DNA from: Polyangiaceae bacterium
GTDB taxonomy: Bacteria; Myxococcota_A; Polyangia; Polyangiales; Polyangiaceae
Length of the DNA: 64,000 bases
Assembly (NCBI GenBank): GCA_015075635.1
Contig: JABTUA010000003.1
Location: 1,984,001-2,048,000 of the forward strand
Reading direction: 5' to 3'
A program made the position numbers and the translations under genes. Positions 24,720 through 35,665 of this stretch are shown piece by piece (the first letter of the stretch is position 1; every line of letters starts with the position of its first letter). The notes beneath the pieces are model-generated. The model was not told the DNA's origin, ran no database searches, and worked only from the letters and a program-made list of their open reading frames with translations.

Positions 24720-26909
24720 ATGTCGTTCTCGCGCATCGGGTCTCTCGGCCTCGTCCTCGCCGTGCTCGTGTCCTGCCTGCTGCCGCTCCGCGACGCGAGC
24801 GCTTGCGGGATGTTCGTGCCGAACCTCAAGGTCAAGGCGCCGCCGAGCATGGAAGAGGAGCGCACGCTCATCCTGTGGGACGCCTCGACGCGCCGGCAGC
24901 ACTTCGTGCGCGAGGTGCGCTTCACCAACACCGGCGAGCTGCCCTTCGGCTTCATCGTCCCGACGCCTGCGCGCCCCGAGGTGAACGACGTGAAGAACCC
25001 GCCGTTCGACGCGCTCGAGGCGCGCTTTCCGCATACGCTGCTCGACACGCCTGCCGACGGCCTGGGCGCTCCGGGGAGCAAGGGCGGGGGTGAGGGTTTC
25101 GGGCGCGGCATCGCGGCGGGCGGGGCGCCGCCGGTTCAGGTGCTGGAGAAGAAGCGCATCGGCGACTTCCAGAGCTTCGTGCTCTCGGCGACGGACGCGA
25201 AGGCGCTGGGGGACTGGCTGAAGAAGAACCAGTTCAAGGCCAGCGCCGCCGGTCAGAAGTGGATCGAGCGCTACGTGAAGCTCGGCTTCTTCTTCGTGGC
25301 GCTGCGCTACGAGGGCAAGAAGCAGAAGGTGGACGAAGGTCGAGCGCTGGTCAGTCGGGCCGTGCGCTTCTCCTTCGACAGCCCCTTGCCGTATTACCCC
25401 TACGAAGAGCCCGAAGACGCGCCCGAGCAGCGCGGGCGCGAGCTCCAGGTCTGGCTGGTGACGCAGGGTTTCCACGTGCCGCTCGCGCCGGTGGCCGGGA
25501 ACATCCGGCGGCCCTGGAGCGAGGGGGTGCGCTACGAAGGCGAGATCGCGAGCGCGCTGGGGGAGGAGCTCGGCGCGCTCGTGCCGGCGGGCGCTCGTCT
25601 CTCGACCTTCGGTGACTGGAAAGAGCACCGGCGCGGCTTCGGCGATCTGGTGCTGGTGCCCGCCGAGGCCGAAGGCTGCGACGCGGCGTGCGTCAGCGCC
25701 CGGCGTCCGTTGATGGCGCTCCTCGACCCGACGCTCGGCAGCGCCCCGAGCATGGACGCGGCGGCGCTGTTGGTGCCGCCCCCCGCGCCACGCGCGCCGC
25801 GGAAGAGCGCGCCTCGAAGCCAGACCCCCGCCATCGCCACGGGCTCGCCGTTCGGGAACAGCCTGACGCTCGGCTCCGGCATCGGCTGCGGTCTCGGCCG
25901 GGGCGGCGCGGATCCGGCGTTTCTGCTCGTCGCGCTCGCCGCCCTCGGCGTGGCGCGCCGTACGCGCCGGCGCTCGGTCACTCTGCTCGCCCTCGGCTCG
26001 AGCGTCGCCTTCGGCTTCGCCTGCGCGTCGCCGCCGCCCCCGCCGCCGCCCCCGCCGCCGCCCGCGACGGCCAGCGCGGTGGCCACCGGCAGCCCGAGCG
26101 TCGTCGCCGAGCCGGCGCCGGAGCTGGTGCTCCCGGGCAAGCTCGAAGAGTACGCGCTGCCGGCGGACGCGGCCGAGCGCCAGAAAGCGGTGATGCGCCT
26201 GCTCGCGGGTCACCACGACGACAAGCTGATCCCGGTCTGGTCCACTCCCGGCGAGCGCGGAATCGGCCACGCCCGGCACACGGCGTCGAACGCGCTCGGT
26301 GACCCCGGCGAGATCGAGCAACGCTGCGCCGCCGACCCGCGCGTGGAGGGTACGCTGAGCTACGTCGTGGACAGCGACGAGACCGGCGCGACGCGGGCCT
26401 TGGTCAAGGGCCCGCTGCCCGCGCCCGTCTTGGCCTGCGTGGAGTCGATGCTCGTGAGCGCGGGACCCCGCATCGGGCGCGGCGTCGATCGAGGTTTCCT
26501 GTCGCTCGGCGCGCTCGGCCCCGACGTCGTGTCGCTGCGCCACCGCATCAAGGATGCGAGGCTGGTCTCGGTCCGACCCCAGTCAGGTTTCAGCGTGAAG
26601 CGCGTGGCCTCGACGGTGACCGCGGGGTTGCCGCCTGCGGTGGTGGAGCGAGTCCTGCGCGCGAACTTCGGGCGCTTCCGCTTCTGCTACGAGCGCGACC
26701 AGCACCCCGCGCCGAAGGGCTCCGTGACCTTGAAGTTCGGCATCGGCGCGGGCGGCAACGTGACCAGCATGGCCGCCACCACCGCCGACGTCGCCAGCAC
26801 CACCGGGATCTGCATCGGCAACGCGGTCCGCGGGATCGGGTTCCCGGCGCCGGAGGGCGGCAGGAGCGTCAGCGTCAGCTACACCATGGGCTTCGAGCGA
26901 GTGAAGTGA
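24720..26909 (+). CDS. DUF2330 protein fused through a MYXO-CTERM-like tail to an AgmX/PglI-type lipoprotein domain
   Basis: The 729-residue frame starts at the ATG at 24720 with a signal peptide ending DASACGMFVPN, the DUF2330 N-terminus. The DUF2330 part runs to about residue 340 and is followed by a Pro/Ser linker. IGCGLGRGGADP plus a hydrophobic helix and RRTRRR (about residues 385-418) form a MYXO-CTERM-like sorting tail that would normally end the protein. Instead, SVTLLALGSSVAFGFAC follows directly, a lipobox-like signal with Cys435, then a poly-Pro linker. The protein ends in an AgmX/PglI-type domain (VVERVLRANFGRFRFCYERD to SVSYTMGF). A GTG at 25950 could start the second part separately, but no Shine-Dalgarno is seen. 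Confidence 0.87.
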   Translation: MSFSRIGSLGLVLAVLVSCLLPLRDASACGMFVPNLKVKAPPSMEEERTLILWDASTRRQHFVREVRFTNTGELPFGFIVPTPARPEVNDVKNPPFDALEARFPHTLLDTPADGLGAPGSKGGGEGFGRGIAAGGAPPVQVLEKKRIGDFQSFVLSATDAKALGDWLKKNQFKASAAGQKWIERYVKLGFFFVALRYEGKKQKVDEGRALVSRAVRFSFDSPLPYYPYEEPEDAPEQRGRELQVWLVTQGFHVPLAPVAGNIRRPWSEGVRYEGEIASALGEELGALVPAGARLSTFGDWKEHRRGFGDLVLVPAEAEGCDAACVSARRPLMALLDPTLGSAPSMDAAALLVPPPAPRAPRKSAPRSQTPAIATGSPFGNSLTLGSGIGCGLGRGGADPAFLLVALAALGVARRTRRRSVTLLALGSSVAFGFACASPPPPPPPPPPPATASAVATGSPSVVAEPAPELVLPGKLEEYALPADAAERQKAVMRLLAGHHDDKLIPVWSTPGERGIGHARHTASNALGDPGEIEQRCAADPRVEGTLSYVVDSDETGATRALVKGPLPAPVLACVESMLVSAGPRIGRGVDRGFLSLGALGPDVVSLRHRIKDARLVSVRPQSGFSVKRVASTVTAGLPPAVVERVLRANFGRFRFCYERDQHPAPKGSVTLKFGIGAGGNVTSMAATTADVASTTGICIGNAVRGIGFPAPEGGRSVSVSYTMGFERVK

Positions 26910-26950
26910 AGAGAGGCGAGGGGCGACCCCGGCCGTGATACTGTTCCAGT

Positions 26951-27625
26951 GTGGACGCGCTGGACGACGCGCTGCGCGTGATCGCGAGCCTGAACTCTGC
27001 GGGCGTCGACTACGTCGTCGTCGACGGCGTCGCCATGAACGTGCACGGACTGGTGCGCGCCACCGAAGATCTGGACGTCTTCATCCGACCCGACGGCGAG
27101 AACGTCGAGCGGCTCAAGCAGGCGCTGAGAGCGCTGTGGACCGACCCCAGCATCGACGAGATCACCGCCGCCGACCTGTGCGGTGAGTACCCCGTGGTCC
27201 GTTACGGTCCGCCCGAAGGGTCGCTGTACCTCGACATCATCGCGCGCCTCGGGGAGGTCACGAGCTTCGCGGATCTCGAGGCCGAGGAGCATCGGATCGA
27301 GACCGTGAGCGTCCGTGTCGCGACGCCACGCACGCTCTACCGGATGAAGAGAGGAACCGTCCGTCCCATCGACCACGCGGATGCCGCCGCGCTCCGCGCC
27401 GCGTTCGACCTCGAGGACGAGGAGAAGGAGCCATGCCGGTCTTCAAGTACCGCTCCGCCGAAGAAGTACCCCGCCCCGGGGTTGTCGACCGCGAGAACCT
27501 CGCGGCGCGGATCCGAGCTTTGTGGACGCGCTCGTTCCTCTTCGCGCGACCGACCTTTTCCCGCGGCGTGGAGCGCTTCCGCAGCATCGAAGACGCGAAC
27601 GCCGCACGCACGCGGGCAACTGTGA
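26951..27625 (+). CDS. Nucleotidyltransferase-fold protein (DUF6036-like)
   Basis: The GTG at 26951 starts a domain with YVVVDGVAMNVHG, ATEDLDVFIRP (Asp-x-Asp pair) and LYLDIIARLGEV with the third acidic residue. It also has the typical ATPRTLYRMKRGTVRPIDHA segment, in which the Lys and Asp are conserved in the family. The recognisable domain ends near residue 160 (DLEDEEKE). The frame then continues to 27625 over the next gene as low-complexity sequence, so the natural stop may have been lost. The Asp in VVDG replaces the usual Gly/Ser of the nucleotide-binding turn, so activity is uncertain. Confidence 0.75.
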   Translation: MDALDDALRVIASLNSAGVDYVVVDGVAMNVHGLVRATEDLDVFIRPDGENVERLKQALRALWTDPSIDEITAADLCGEYPVVRYGPPEGSLYLDIIARLGEVTSFADLEAEEHRIETVSVRVATPRTLYRMKRGTVRPIDHADAAALRAAFDLEDEEKEPCRSSSTAPPKKYPAPGLSTARTSRRGSELCGRARSSSRDRPFPAAWSASAASKTRTPHARGQL

Positions 27626-27660
27626 CGCGGGTGCGTCGCTTGCGCGCGGATGGATCCTGA
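27433..27660 (+). CDS. Small partner protein of the nucleotidyltransferase
   Basis: This 75-residue protein (MPVFKYRSAEEVPRPGVVDR, then FSRGVERFRSIEDANAART) resembles the short proteins with a Phe-Arg-Ser-Ile-Glu-Glu motif that accompany this nucleotidyltransferase type. It starts 12 bases after the recognisable end of the nucleotidyltransferase domain and overlaps its read-through extension. An antitoxin-like role is inferred from gene order. Confidence 0.65.
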   Translation: MPVFKYRSAEEVPRPGVVDRENLAARIRALWTRSFLFARPTFSRGVERFRSIEDANAARTRATVTRVRRLRADGS

Positions 27661-27690
27661 GTCCGGGTCCGACCGCGCGCCTCGGCGGCG

Positions 27691-28743
27691 TCACAAGAGG
27701 CCCAAGACGTCCAGGTGTGCGCCCACGCTGGCCCGCGTCACCGCGGTCATGAAGCCAAAGTCGAGCAGGCTCGGCACGTCGTCGCCGGCGGAGCAGTGAT
27801 ACTGCGCGTAGCGGAAGTTGCTGGTGTCCGTGACCATCAGCGCCGGATAGCCCTGCTGCCAGAAGGCGGCGTGATCCGAGCGGCTCAGATCCGAGAGCAG
27901 CGGGCTCGCGGCCTGCGCCTGGGTCAGCATCAGGGTCACGGCAGGCGGCCCGGCGGCGGCGGCGCGCGCACCGAACGCCTTGGCCAGCGGCGCCGCGCTG
28001 TCGATGCTGACGATGGCGACGAAGTCGGCTCTGAGATCGTTGGCCTCGATCTTGGCGTATTCGTCGGCGAAGAGCAGGTCGAAGCCGGCGGGGACGGACT
28101 GCGTGTTGGGCGCGTCGCTCTTGTAGCCGATCATCTCGAGCGAGGTCATGCCGACGATGGTGTCGCCCTGGGACTTGGCGCGGGCGGCGTAGGCCTTGGC
28201 GCCGATCAGGCCGTCCTCCTCCTCGTCCCAGCAGGCGAGCACCAGCGTGCGGGCGAGCTTGGCCTTCTCGAGCACGCGTGCGGTCTCGAGCACGGCGGCC
28301 ACTCCTGTCGCGTTGTCGTCGGCCCCCGGGCAGTCCGCGATGTGGTCGTAGTGCGCCGAGACGATGACCTGCTCGGCAGGCTGGCTCAGGCCGGCGCGTT
28401 TGCCGATCACGTTGACGCCGGTCGCGTACTTCTGGCGCTCGACCTCGAAGCCGTATTGCTCGAAACGACTCGCGCAGAGATCTTGCACCGCCTGCCAGTG
28501 ACCGCTCTTCGGGGGACGCGGGGCGGCGATGAAGGTCACGTCCGCCTGCAGCCGGGATTGGTCCACGCAGGCCATCGCCGCGTCGGCGCTCGCGCCGCAC
28601 GAAGAGCCGCCGGAGCCGCCGGAGCCGCCGGTGCCGGTCGCGCCCCCGCTGGCGGTGCTCTTGGCGCTCTCTTCGGAGCCGCAGGCCGCAGCGTTCGCGA
28701 CGACGAGGCAGAAGAGCCAGCAGGTCAGGAGGCGCACGCGCAT
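27691..28743 (-). CDS. M28-family zinc peptidase lipoprotein
   Basis: The 350-residue protein has a lipoprotein signal ending NAAAC and a Gly/Ser linker, then an M28 aminopeptidase domain. HYDHI gives the first zinc His, CPGADDNATGVA the bridging Asp, DEEEDGLIGA the catalytic Glu pair and LEMIGY the following motif. RSDHAAFWQQGYPALMVTD gives the last zinc His. All metal ligands seem present, so it should cleave N-terminal residues from peptides outside the cytoplasm. It precedes the PLP enzyme's 3' end by 24 bp on the same strand. Confidence 0.92.
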   Translation of the reverse strand: MRVRLLTCWLFCLVVANAAACGSEESAKSTASGGATGTGGSGGSGGSSCGASADAAMACVDQSRLQADVTFIAAPRPPKSGHWQAVQDLCASRFEQYGFEVERQKYATGVNVIGKRAGLSQPAEQVIVSAHYDHIADCPGADDNATGVAAVLETARVLEKAKLARTLVLACWDEEEDGLIGAKAYAARAKSQGDTIVGMTSLEMIGYKSDAPNTQSVPAGFDLLFADEYAKIEANDLRADFVAIVSIDSAAPLAKAFGARAAAAGPPAVTLMLTQAQAASPLLSDLSRSDHAAFWQQGYPALMVTDTSNFRYAQYHCSAGDDVPSLLDFGFMTAVTRASVGAHLDVLGLL

Positions 28744-28767
28744 GAGGAAGAAGGTACCACGCCGCGC

Positions 28768-30048
28768 TCAGACCGCGTCGAGCGCTTGCGACAGATCCGC
28801 GATCAAGTCCTCCGGGTGCTCCACCCCGATGCTCAAGCGCACCATGTTCTCGCCGATGCCCATGCGAGCGCGCTCGTCGGGGGGGATGTCGGAGTGGGTC
28901 ATGCTGGCGGGGTGCTCGGCCAGGGACTCGGTGCCGCCGAGGCTGACCGCCAGGCTGAAGAGCTGGAGCGCGTTCAAGAAGCGGAACGCCTCGGCCTCCC
29001 CACCGTACACGGAGAAGCTCACCATTCCGCCCGGCGCGACGCACTGGCGCTTGTAGATGGCGTGGTCCGGATCGTTTTCGCCCAGGTGGCCGAGGAAGTG
29101 GACCTTCTCGACCTTGGGGTGGTCGGCGAGGAAGTCCGCGACGTAGCGCGCGTTCTTCATCTGGCTGGTCATGCGGAGCTTCAGGGTCTCCAGGCTTCGC
29201 AGCAAGAGCCAGCCGGTCCAGGGCCCGCTCATCGTGCCGAGGAACGTGCGCATCGCGCGGACCTCTTGCATCAGCGTCTTTTCGCCCAGGCACACCCCGG
29301 CGATCACGTCGCTGTGACCGCCGATGTACTTGGTGGCCGAGTACAGCACCAGATCCGCGCCGTGCTTGAGCGGGTGCTGCCAGAGCGGTCCCAGGAACGT
29401 GTTGTCCACCGCGACCAAGACCCGCCGCGACTCGTTCGAGTGCGCCCGGGCGATGGCCGCGCAGGCGGCGATGTCCACCAGCGCGTTGGTGGGGTTCGCC
29501 GGCGTCTCGACGTAGATCATGCGCAACTTCTCGGCGCGGCCGCTGGCCGCGAGCTGGCTCTCGATCTCCTGCGTGGTGCAGCCGGCTCGGAAGCCCAGCG
29601 CCTGGATGCCGAACTTCGAGAGCACGTGCTTGAACAGGTAGTCCGTGCCCCCGTAGAGCGGCTCGCTGTGCAAGATCACGTCACCCGGGGCGAGGAGCGC
29701 GAACAGCGAGGTGCTGATGGCGGCCATCCCCGACTCGAAGACCGCCGCGCTCTCCGCGTCGTCCCAGAGCGTCAGGCGATCCTCCAGGATCTCCAGGTCC
29801 GGGTTGTTCAGCCGCGAGTAGATCAGGCCCAGGCTCTCGTTGCCCCGCGGCGCGCGCAGCCCGTACGCCAGCTCGAAGAAGCTCTTGCCCTCCTCCGCGC
29901 TCTTGAACACGAAAGTGCTGGTCTGGAAGATGGGACACTTGAGCGAGCCCTCGCTGAGCTTCGGATCGTAGCCGTAGCTCGACATCAGGCTCTCGGGGCG
30001 CAGCGCCTTGCCTTGGATGAACGCCTCGGGCTTCTTCGCGGAGGTCAT
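28768..30048 (-). CDS. Cys/Met-metabolism PLP enzyme (methionine gamma-lyase/cystathionine gamma-synthase type)
   Basis: The 426-residue protein has the full family signature. YSRLNNPD and FESGMAAIS form the substrate/PLP region, LYGGTDYL follows, YVETPANPT is the Asn-Pro-Thr motif, VDNTFLGP carries the PLP-pyridine Asp, and SATKYIGGH holds the Schiff-base Lys240. The C-terminus contains LGGTESLAEHP. The exact reaction (gamma-lyase or gamma-synthase) cannot be fixed from motifs alone. It is cytosolic and forms a minus-strand run with the M28 gene. Confidence 0.93.
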   Translation of the reverse strand: MTSAKKPEAFIQGKALRPESLMSSYGYDPKLSEGSLKCPIFQTSTFVFKSAEEGKSFFELAYGLRAPRGNESLGLIYSRLNNPDLEILEDRLTLWDDAESAAVFESGMAAISTSLFALLAPGDVILHSEPLYGGTDYLFKHVLSKFGIQALGFRAGCTTQEIESQLAASGRAEKLRMIYVETPANPTNALVDIAACAAIARAHSNESRRVLVAVDNTFLGPLWQHPLKHGADLVLYSATKYIGGHSDVIAGVCLGEKTLMQEVRAMRTFLGTMSGPWTGWLLLRSLETLKLRMTSQMKNARYVADFLADHPKVEKVHFLGHLGENDPDHAIYKRQCVAPGGMVSFSVYGGEAEAFRFLNALQLFSLAVSLGGTESLAEHPASMTHSDIPPDERARMGIGENMVRLSIGVEHPEDLIADLSQALDAV

Positions 30049-30123
30049 GCCTCGACGCGTGCCACGGCGTCCGAGCGGGCGCCATGACGAGGGCGCGACG
30101 CTCCGCGCAGGACCTGCGGGCGG

Positions 30124-30633
30124 TCACTTCTTGCCGAGCTGGCGGGTGAGCGCGGCGACGTCGGTCAAGGACCAGACCTCCGCGATCTTGCCGCCCTCCA
30201 GCCGGTACACCGCGAAGTTGGCCGCCTTCACCGTGCGCCCCGTGGGCTTGATGCCGGCGAACTCCCCCTTGTGCGTCCCTTCGATGGTCACGCGGGCGGC
30301 GAGGCGGTCTTTGTCCTGCACGACCTCGTCCACCGTCAGCTTCACGTCGGGGAACGCGGCGATCAGGTTCTTCGCCAGATCTTTCAGGTAAGCGGTCCCT
30401 TCACCGCCCTCGGCGTCCGGCGCCACGCTGTGGATCTTCACGCTGGGCGAGAAGAACTGGTCGATCGCCTCCGGGTCGTGCTTGTTGTAGACGGCCTCGA
30501 TGTACGCTCGGTAGTCGAAGCTCTGCGCCGATTTCTCTTCGGACGCCGACTGCCCGTCCGACACCTGCGGCAGCGGCTTGCACCCCCCGAGCAACGAGAG
30601 CGATAGGCCCACGAGCAGTCCGGCACGCGTCAT
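30124..30633 (-). CDS. SnoaL-like/ester-cyclase-fold lipoprotein
   Basis: The 169-residue product starts at the ATG at 30633, giving the lipobox LLGGC. The mature protein is one NTF2-like domain: YIEAVYNKHDPEAIDQFFSP, LAKNLIAAFPDVKLTVDEVV and GIKPTGRTVKAANFAVYRLE. The end is GKIAEVWSLTDVAALTRQLG, the typical SnoaL/ester-cyclase ending. The substrate is unknown, and a lipid-anchored member of this fold is somewhat unusual. It is divergent from the cytochrome gene at 30732. Confidence 0.82.
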   Translation of the reverse strand: MTRAGLLVGLSLSLLGGCKPLPQVSDGQSASEEKSAQSFDYRAYIEAVYNKHDPEAIDQFFSPSVKIHSVAPDAEGGEGTAYLKDLAKNLIAAFPDVKLTVDEVVQDKDRLAARVTIEGTHKGEFAGIKPTGRTVKAANFAVYRLEGGKIAEVWSLTDVAALTRQLGKK

Positions 30634-30731
30634 CGTGGCCTCGACGCTCGCACGAACGCTGGGGCCACGGCAAGGTCGCGCCCTAGCGTGGGGTTGTCGA
30701 GCGCCCCCGCTCTCGGGCACCATGCGGCTCG

Positions 30732-32663
30732 ATGCGCCGCGGACCGCTCCTGGCTCTCCTCTTCGGGCTCACCTCGGCGGCTTGCGACAAGCCCACGACC
30801 AGCGCGCCGGAGGCCGGGCCGAGCGCCACCGCGTCGCTCGGCCTGCCTAGCCCTGCGGCCGCCACTGGACGCTTGGTGTTCGAGGCGAACTGCGTGGCCT
30901 GTCACACCGTCGGGGAGGGAGACCGCACGGGCCCCGATCTCAAGGACGTAGGCAAGCGACGGCAGCGCGATTGGCTGGTGCGCTGGATCAAGAACCCGGC
31001 GCAGATGGGCGAGGCCGATCACATCGGCCGCGCGCTCTCGAAGAAGTATGGCGACGTGATCATGCCGACGATCGAGCTCACCGACGAGCAGATCGACCAG
31101 GTGCTCGCGTTCTTCGACGACGCCAGCGTGCGCGGCTACCGCATCCCCGAGCGTCCCGCGAAGCAGCTCGAGGGTCCCGAGCTCGAGAAGGCGCAGAGCA
31201 TCTTCTTCGACCGTTGCGCCGGCTGCCACGGCTCGCTGCGCCAAGGCGGCTCGGCGCCGGCCATCACCCCGGAGCGCGCGAAGCAGATCGGTGGAGCGGG
31301 TCTGGCTGCGACGCTGAACCACGGACGCCCCGGCGGCATGCCGGCGTGGGGCGAGCTCGGCATCTTGTCCACGCAGGACGTCGAGCTGCTCGCGAACTAC
31401 CTCCAGCTGCCGCCGGCGACGCGTCCGGAGCTCCCGCTCGACGCAGCGAAGAAGGCCTGGAACCTGGTCACCAAGCCAGCGGAGCGCCCGAAGAAGGCGG
31501 CCCACACCCGCAAGAGCCAGAACTTCTTCGCCGTCGTGCTCCGGAACCAGGGCTACGTCGCCATCCTGGACGGGGACACCCGCGAGCGGCTGGTTCAGGT
31601 GGACGTGGGCTTCGCCGTGGAGCTGGTGCGGGCCTCGGCCTCGGGCCGCTACCTGTACGCCATGGGGCGAGACGGGCGCATCACGCTGATCGACCTCTTC
31701 ACCAACCCGCCCAGCATCGCGGCGCAGGCGCGCGGCTGCTTCGACGCGCGGACGCTGGAGGTGAGCCGAGCCAAGCCCGACAAGCTCTTGATCCAGGGCT
31801 GCTATTGGCCGCCGCAATACGTGGTCTTCGACGGCGAGTCGCTCGAGCCGCTCCACGTCGAGAGCCTCGCGGGCGGTGAAGACGCCGGCACCACCGTCGC
31901 GGAGGCGCGCGTCGGCACCATCGTCTCGCCCCGGGGCAAGCCGTTCTGGGCGCTCGGGCTGATGGACTCGGGTGACGTCGCGCTGGTGGACTACGGCAAG
32001 CCCGGCTACGCCATCTCCTCGCGCGTCCCCGCGGAGCGCGACCTGATCGGCGGCGGGCTCGACCCGAGCGGACGCTTCTTCTCCGTGCCCGCGCCGACCA
32101 AGAGTCAGCTCCTGGTCATCGACCTCGAGGAGAAGAAGCAGGCCGCGAAGATCGCGACGGGCAAGGGGCCGCGGCCCGATCCGGGCGCGCGTTGGGAGGA
32201 TCCGGAGCACGGCCTGGTCGCGGCCATCCCCCACCTCTCCGAGGAGAAGCTCCTGGTCTACGGCGTCGATCCCAAGAAGGAGGACAAGCTCTGGAAGGTG
32301 GTGCGCGAGATCGGCGGCATCCCCGCCGGTGCGCTGAACGTGCGGACCCACCCGAAGTCGCCTTGGGTGTGGATCGACTCGCCGGCGAACCCCAAGGCCG
32401 AGCTGTCGCGACAGATTTGCGTCATCTCGAAGAAGGAGGCCAAGGTCCACAAGTGCTGGTCGCCGCGCCCCACCGGGCGAGCGATGCACTTCGAGTACAA
32501 CCAGGCCGGCACCGAGGTCTGGGTCTCCGGTTGGGACAAAAAGGGCGCGCTGATCATCTACGAGGACGCCACGCTCCAGGAAGTGCAGCGCATCGAGGCG
32601 GACTGGGTCGTGAACCCGATGAACAAGTACAACGTGTTCAACACGGCGAACGACGTGTATTGA
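30732..32663 (+). CDS. Lipoprotein with two cytochrome c domains and a cytochrome d1-like propeller (NirS-like but catalytically altered)
   Basis: The 643-residue protein has a lipobox (LTSAAC), a first haem motif CVACH (54-58) and a second CAGCH (162-166). From about residue 250 a propeller closely follows NirS (FFAVVLRNQGYVAILDGD, then SASGRYLYAMGRDG and YWPPQYVVFDGE; ending NKYNVFNTANDVY). By my recalled alignment to NirS, the proximal d1 ligand His (in a YAVHISR context) is Glu in FAVELVR. The two distal His, in LHDGG and TPHPGRG contexts, are replaced in LIGGG and RPDPGAR. Nitrite reductase activity is therefore doubtful. No d1-synthesis genes are near. Confidence 0.85.
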   Translation: MRRGPLLALLFGLTSAACDKPTTSAPEAGPSATASLGLPSPAAATGRLVFEANCVACHTVGEGDRTGPDLKDVGKRRQRDWLVRWIKNPAQMGEADHIGRALSKKYGDVIMPTIELTDEQIDQVLAFFDDASVRGYRIPERPAKQLEGPELEKAQSIFFDRCAGCHGSLRQGGSAPAITPERAKQIGGAGLAATLNHGRPGGMPAWGELGILSTQDVELLANYLQLPPATRPELPLDAAKKAWNLVTKPAERPKKAAHTRKSQNFFAVVLRNQGYVAILDGDTRERLVQVDVGFAVELVRASASGRYLYAMGRDGRITLIDLFTNPPSIAAQARGCFDARTLEVSRAKPDKLLIQGCYWPPQYVVFDGESLEPLHVESLAGGEDAGTTVAEARVGTIVSPRGKPFWALGLMDSGDVALVDYGKPGYAISSRVPAERDLIGGGLDPSGRFFSVPAPTKSQLLVIDLEEKKQAAKIATGKGPRPDPGARWEDPEHGLVAAIPHLSEEKLLVYGVDPKKEDKLWKVVREIGGIPAGALNVRTHPKSPWVWIDSPANPKAELSRQICVISKKEAKVHKCWSPRPTGRAMHFEYNQAGTEVWVSGWDKKGALIIYEDATLQEVQRIEADWVVNPMNKYNVFNTANDVY

Positions 32664-32717
32664 GCTGGGTCGCGGGAGGTCTTGCAGCGCCTGGTCCGTC
32701 GCGGTACTCGGCCCGCC

Positions 32718-35432
<2,715 letters not shown>

Positions 35433-35441
35433 CCCCGGCCC

Positions 35442-35597
35442 TCAGGTCGCCAGCTCGACCCCCAGCATCTCGAAGTCCCGGTCGAAGGCCAAGGCCACGC
35501 GGATCTTCTTCGCGCGCATGGCCGCCGCGGACGCGCAGTCGCAGAGCGACAGCTCGTGATCCGCGTACTTCTCGAAGCTGCGCGTGGCATCGGTCAT
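35442..35597 (-). pseudogene. Fragment: C-terminal third of a VapC-like PIN toxin
   Basis: The 51-residue frame reads RSFEKYADHELSLCDCASAA then VALAFDRDFEMLGVEL. This matches the end of VapC toxins, where Ser-x-x-Asp-Cys and Phe-Asp-x-x-Phe carry the last acidic residues. The N-terminal half with the first catalytic Asp is missing and no antitoxin gene is adjacent. It lies between aconitase and the FG-GAP gene. Confidence 0.65.
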
Positions 35598-35665
35598 GGC
35601 TGTCGCGCTCGTAGAGCCCGCGCCGGAAACGTGAGAGACTCGTTCACGGGCGGAGGGCAGGCGAG

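Noticed and set aside
30732..32663. Annotation as a functional nitrite reductase nirS
   Set aside because: The proximal and distal d1 histidines appear to be missing and no d1-synthesis genes are near.
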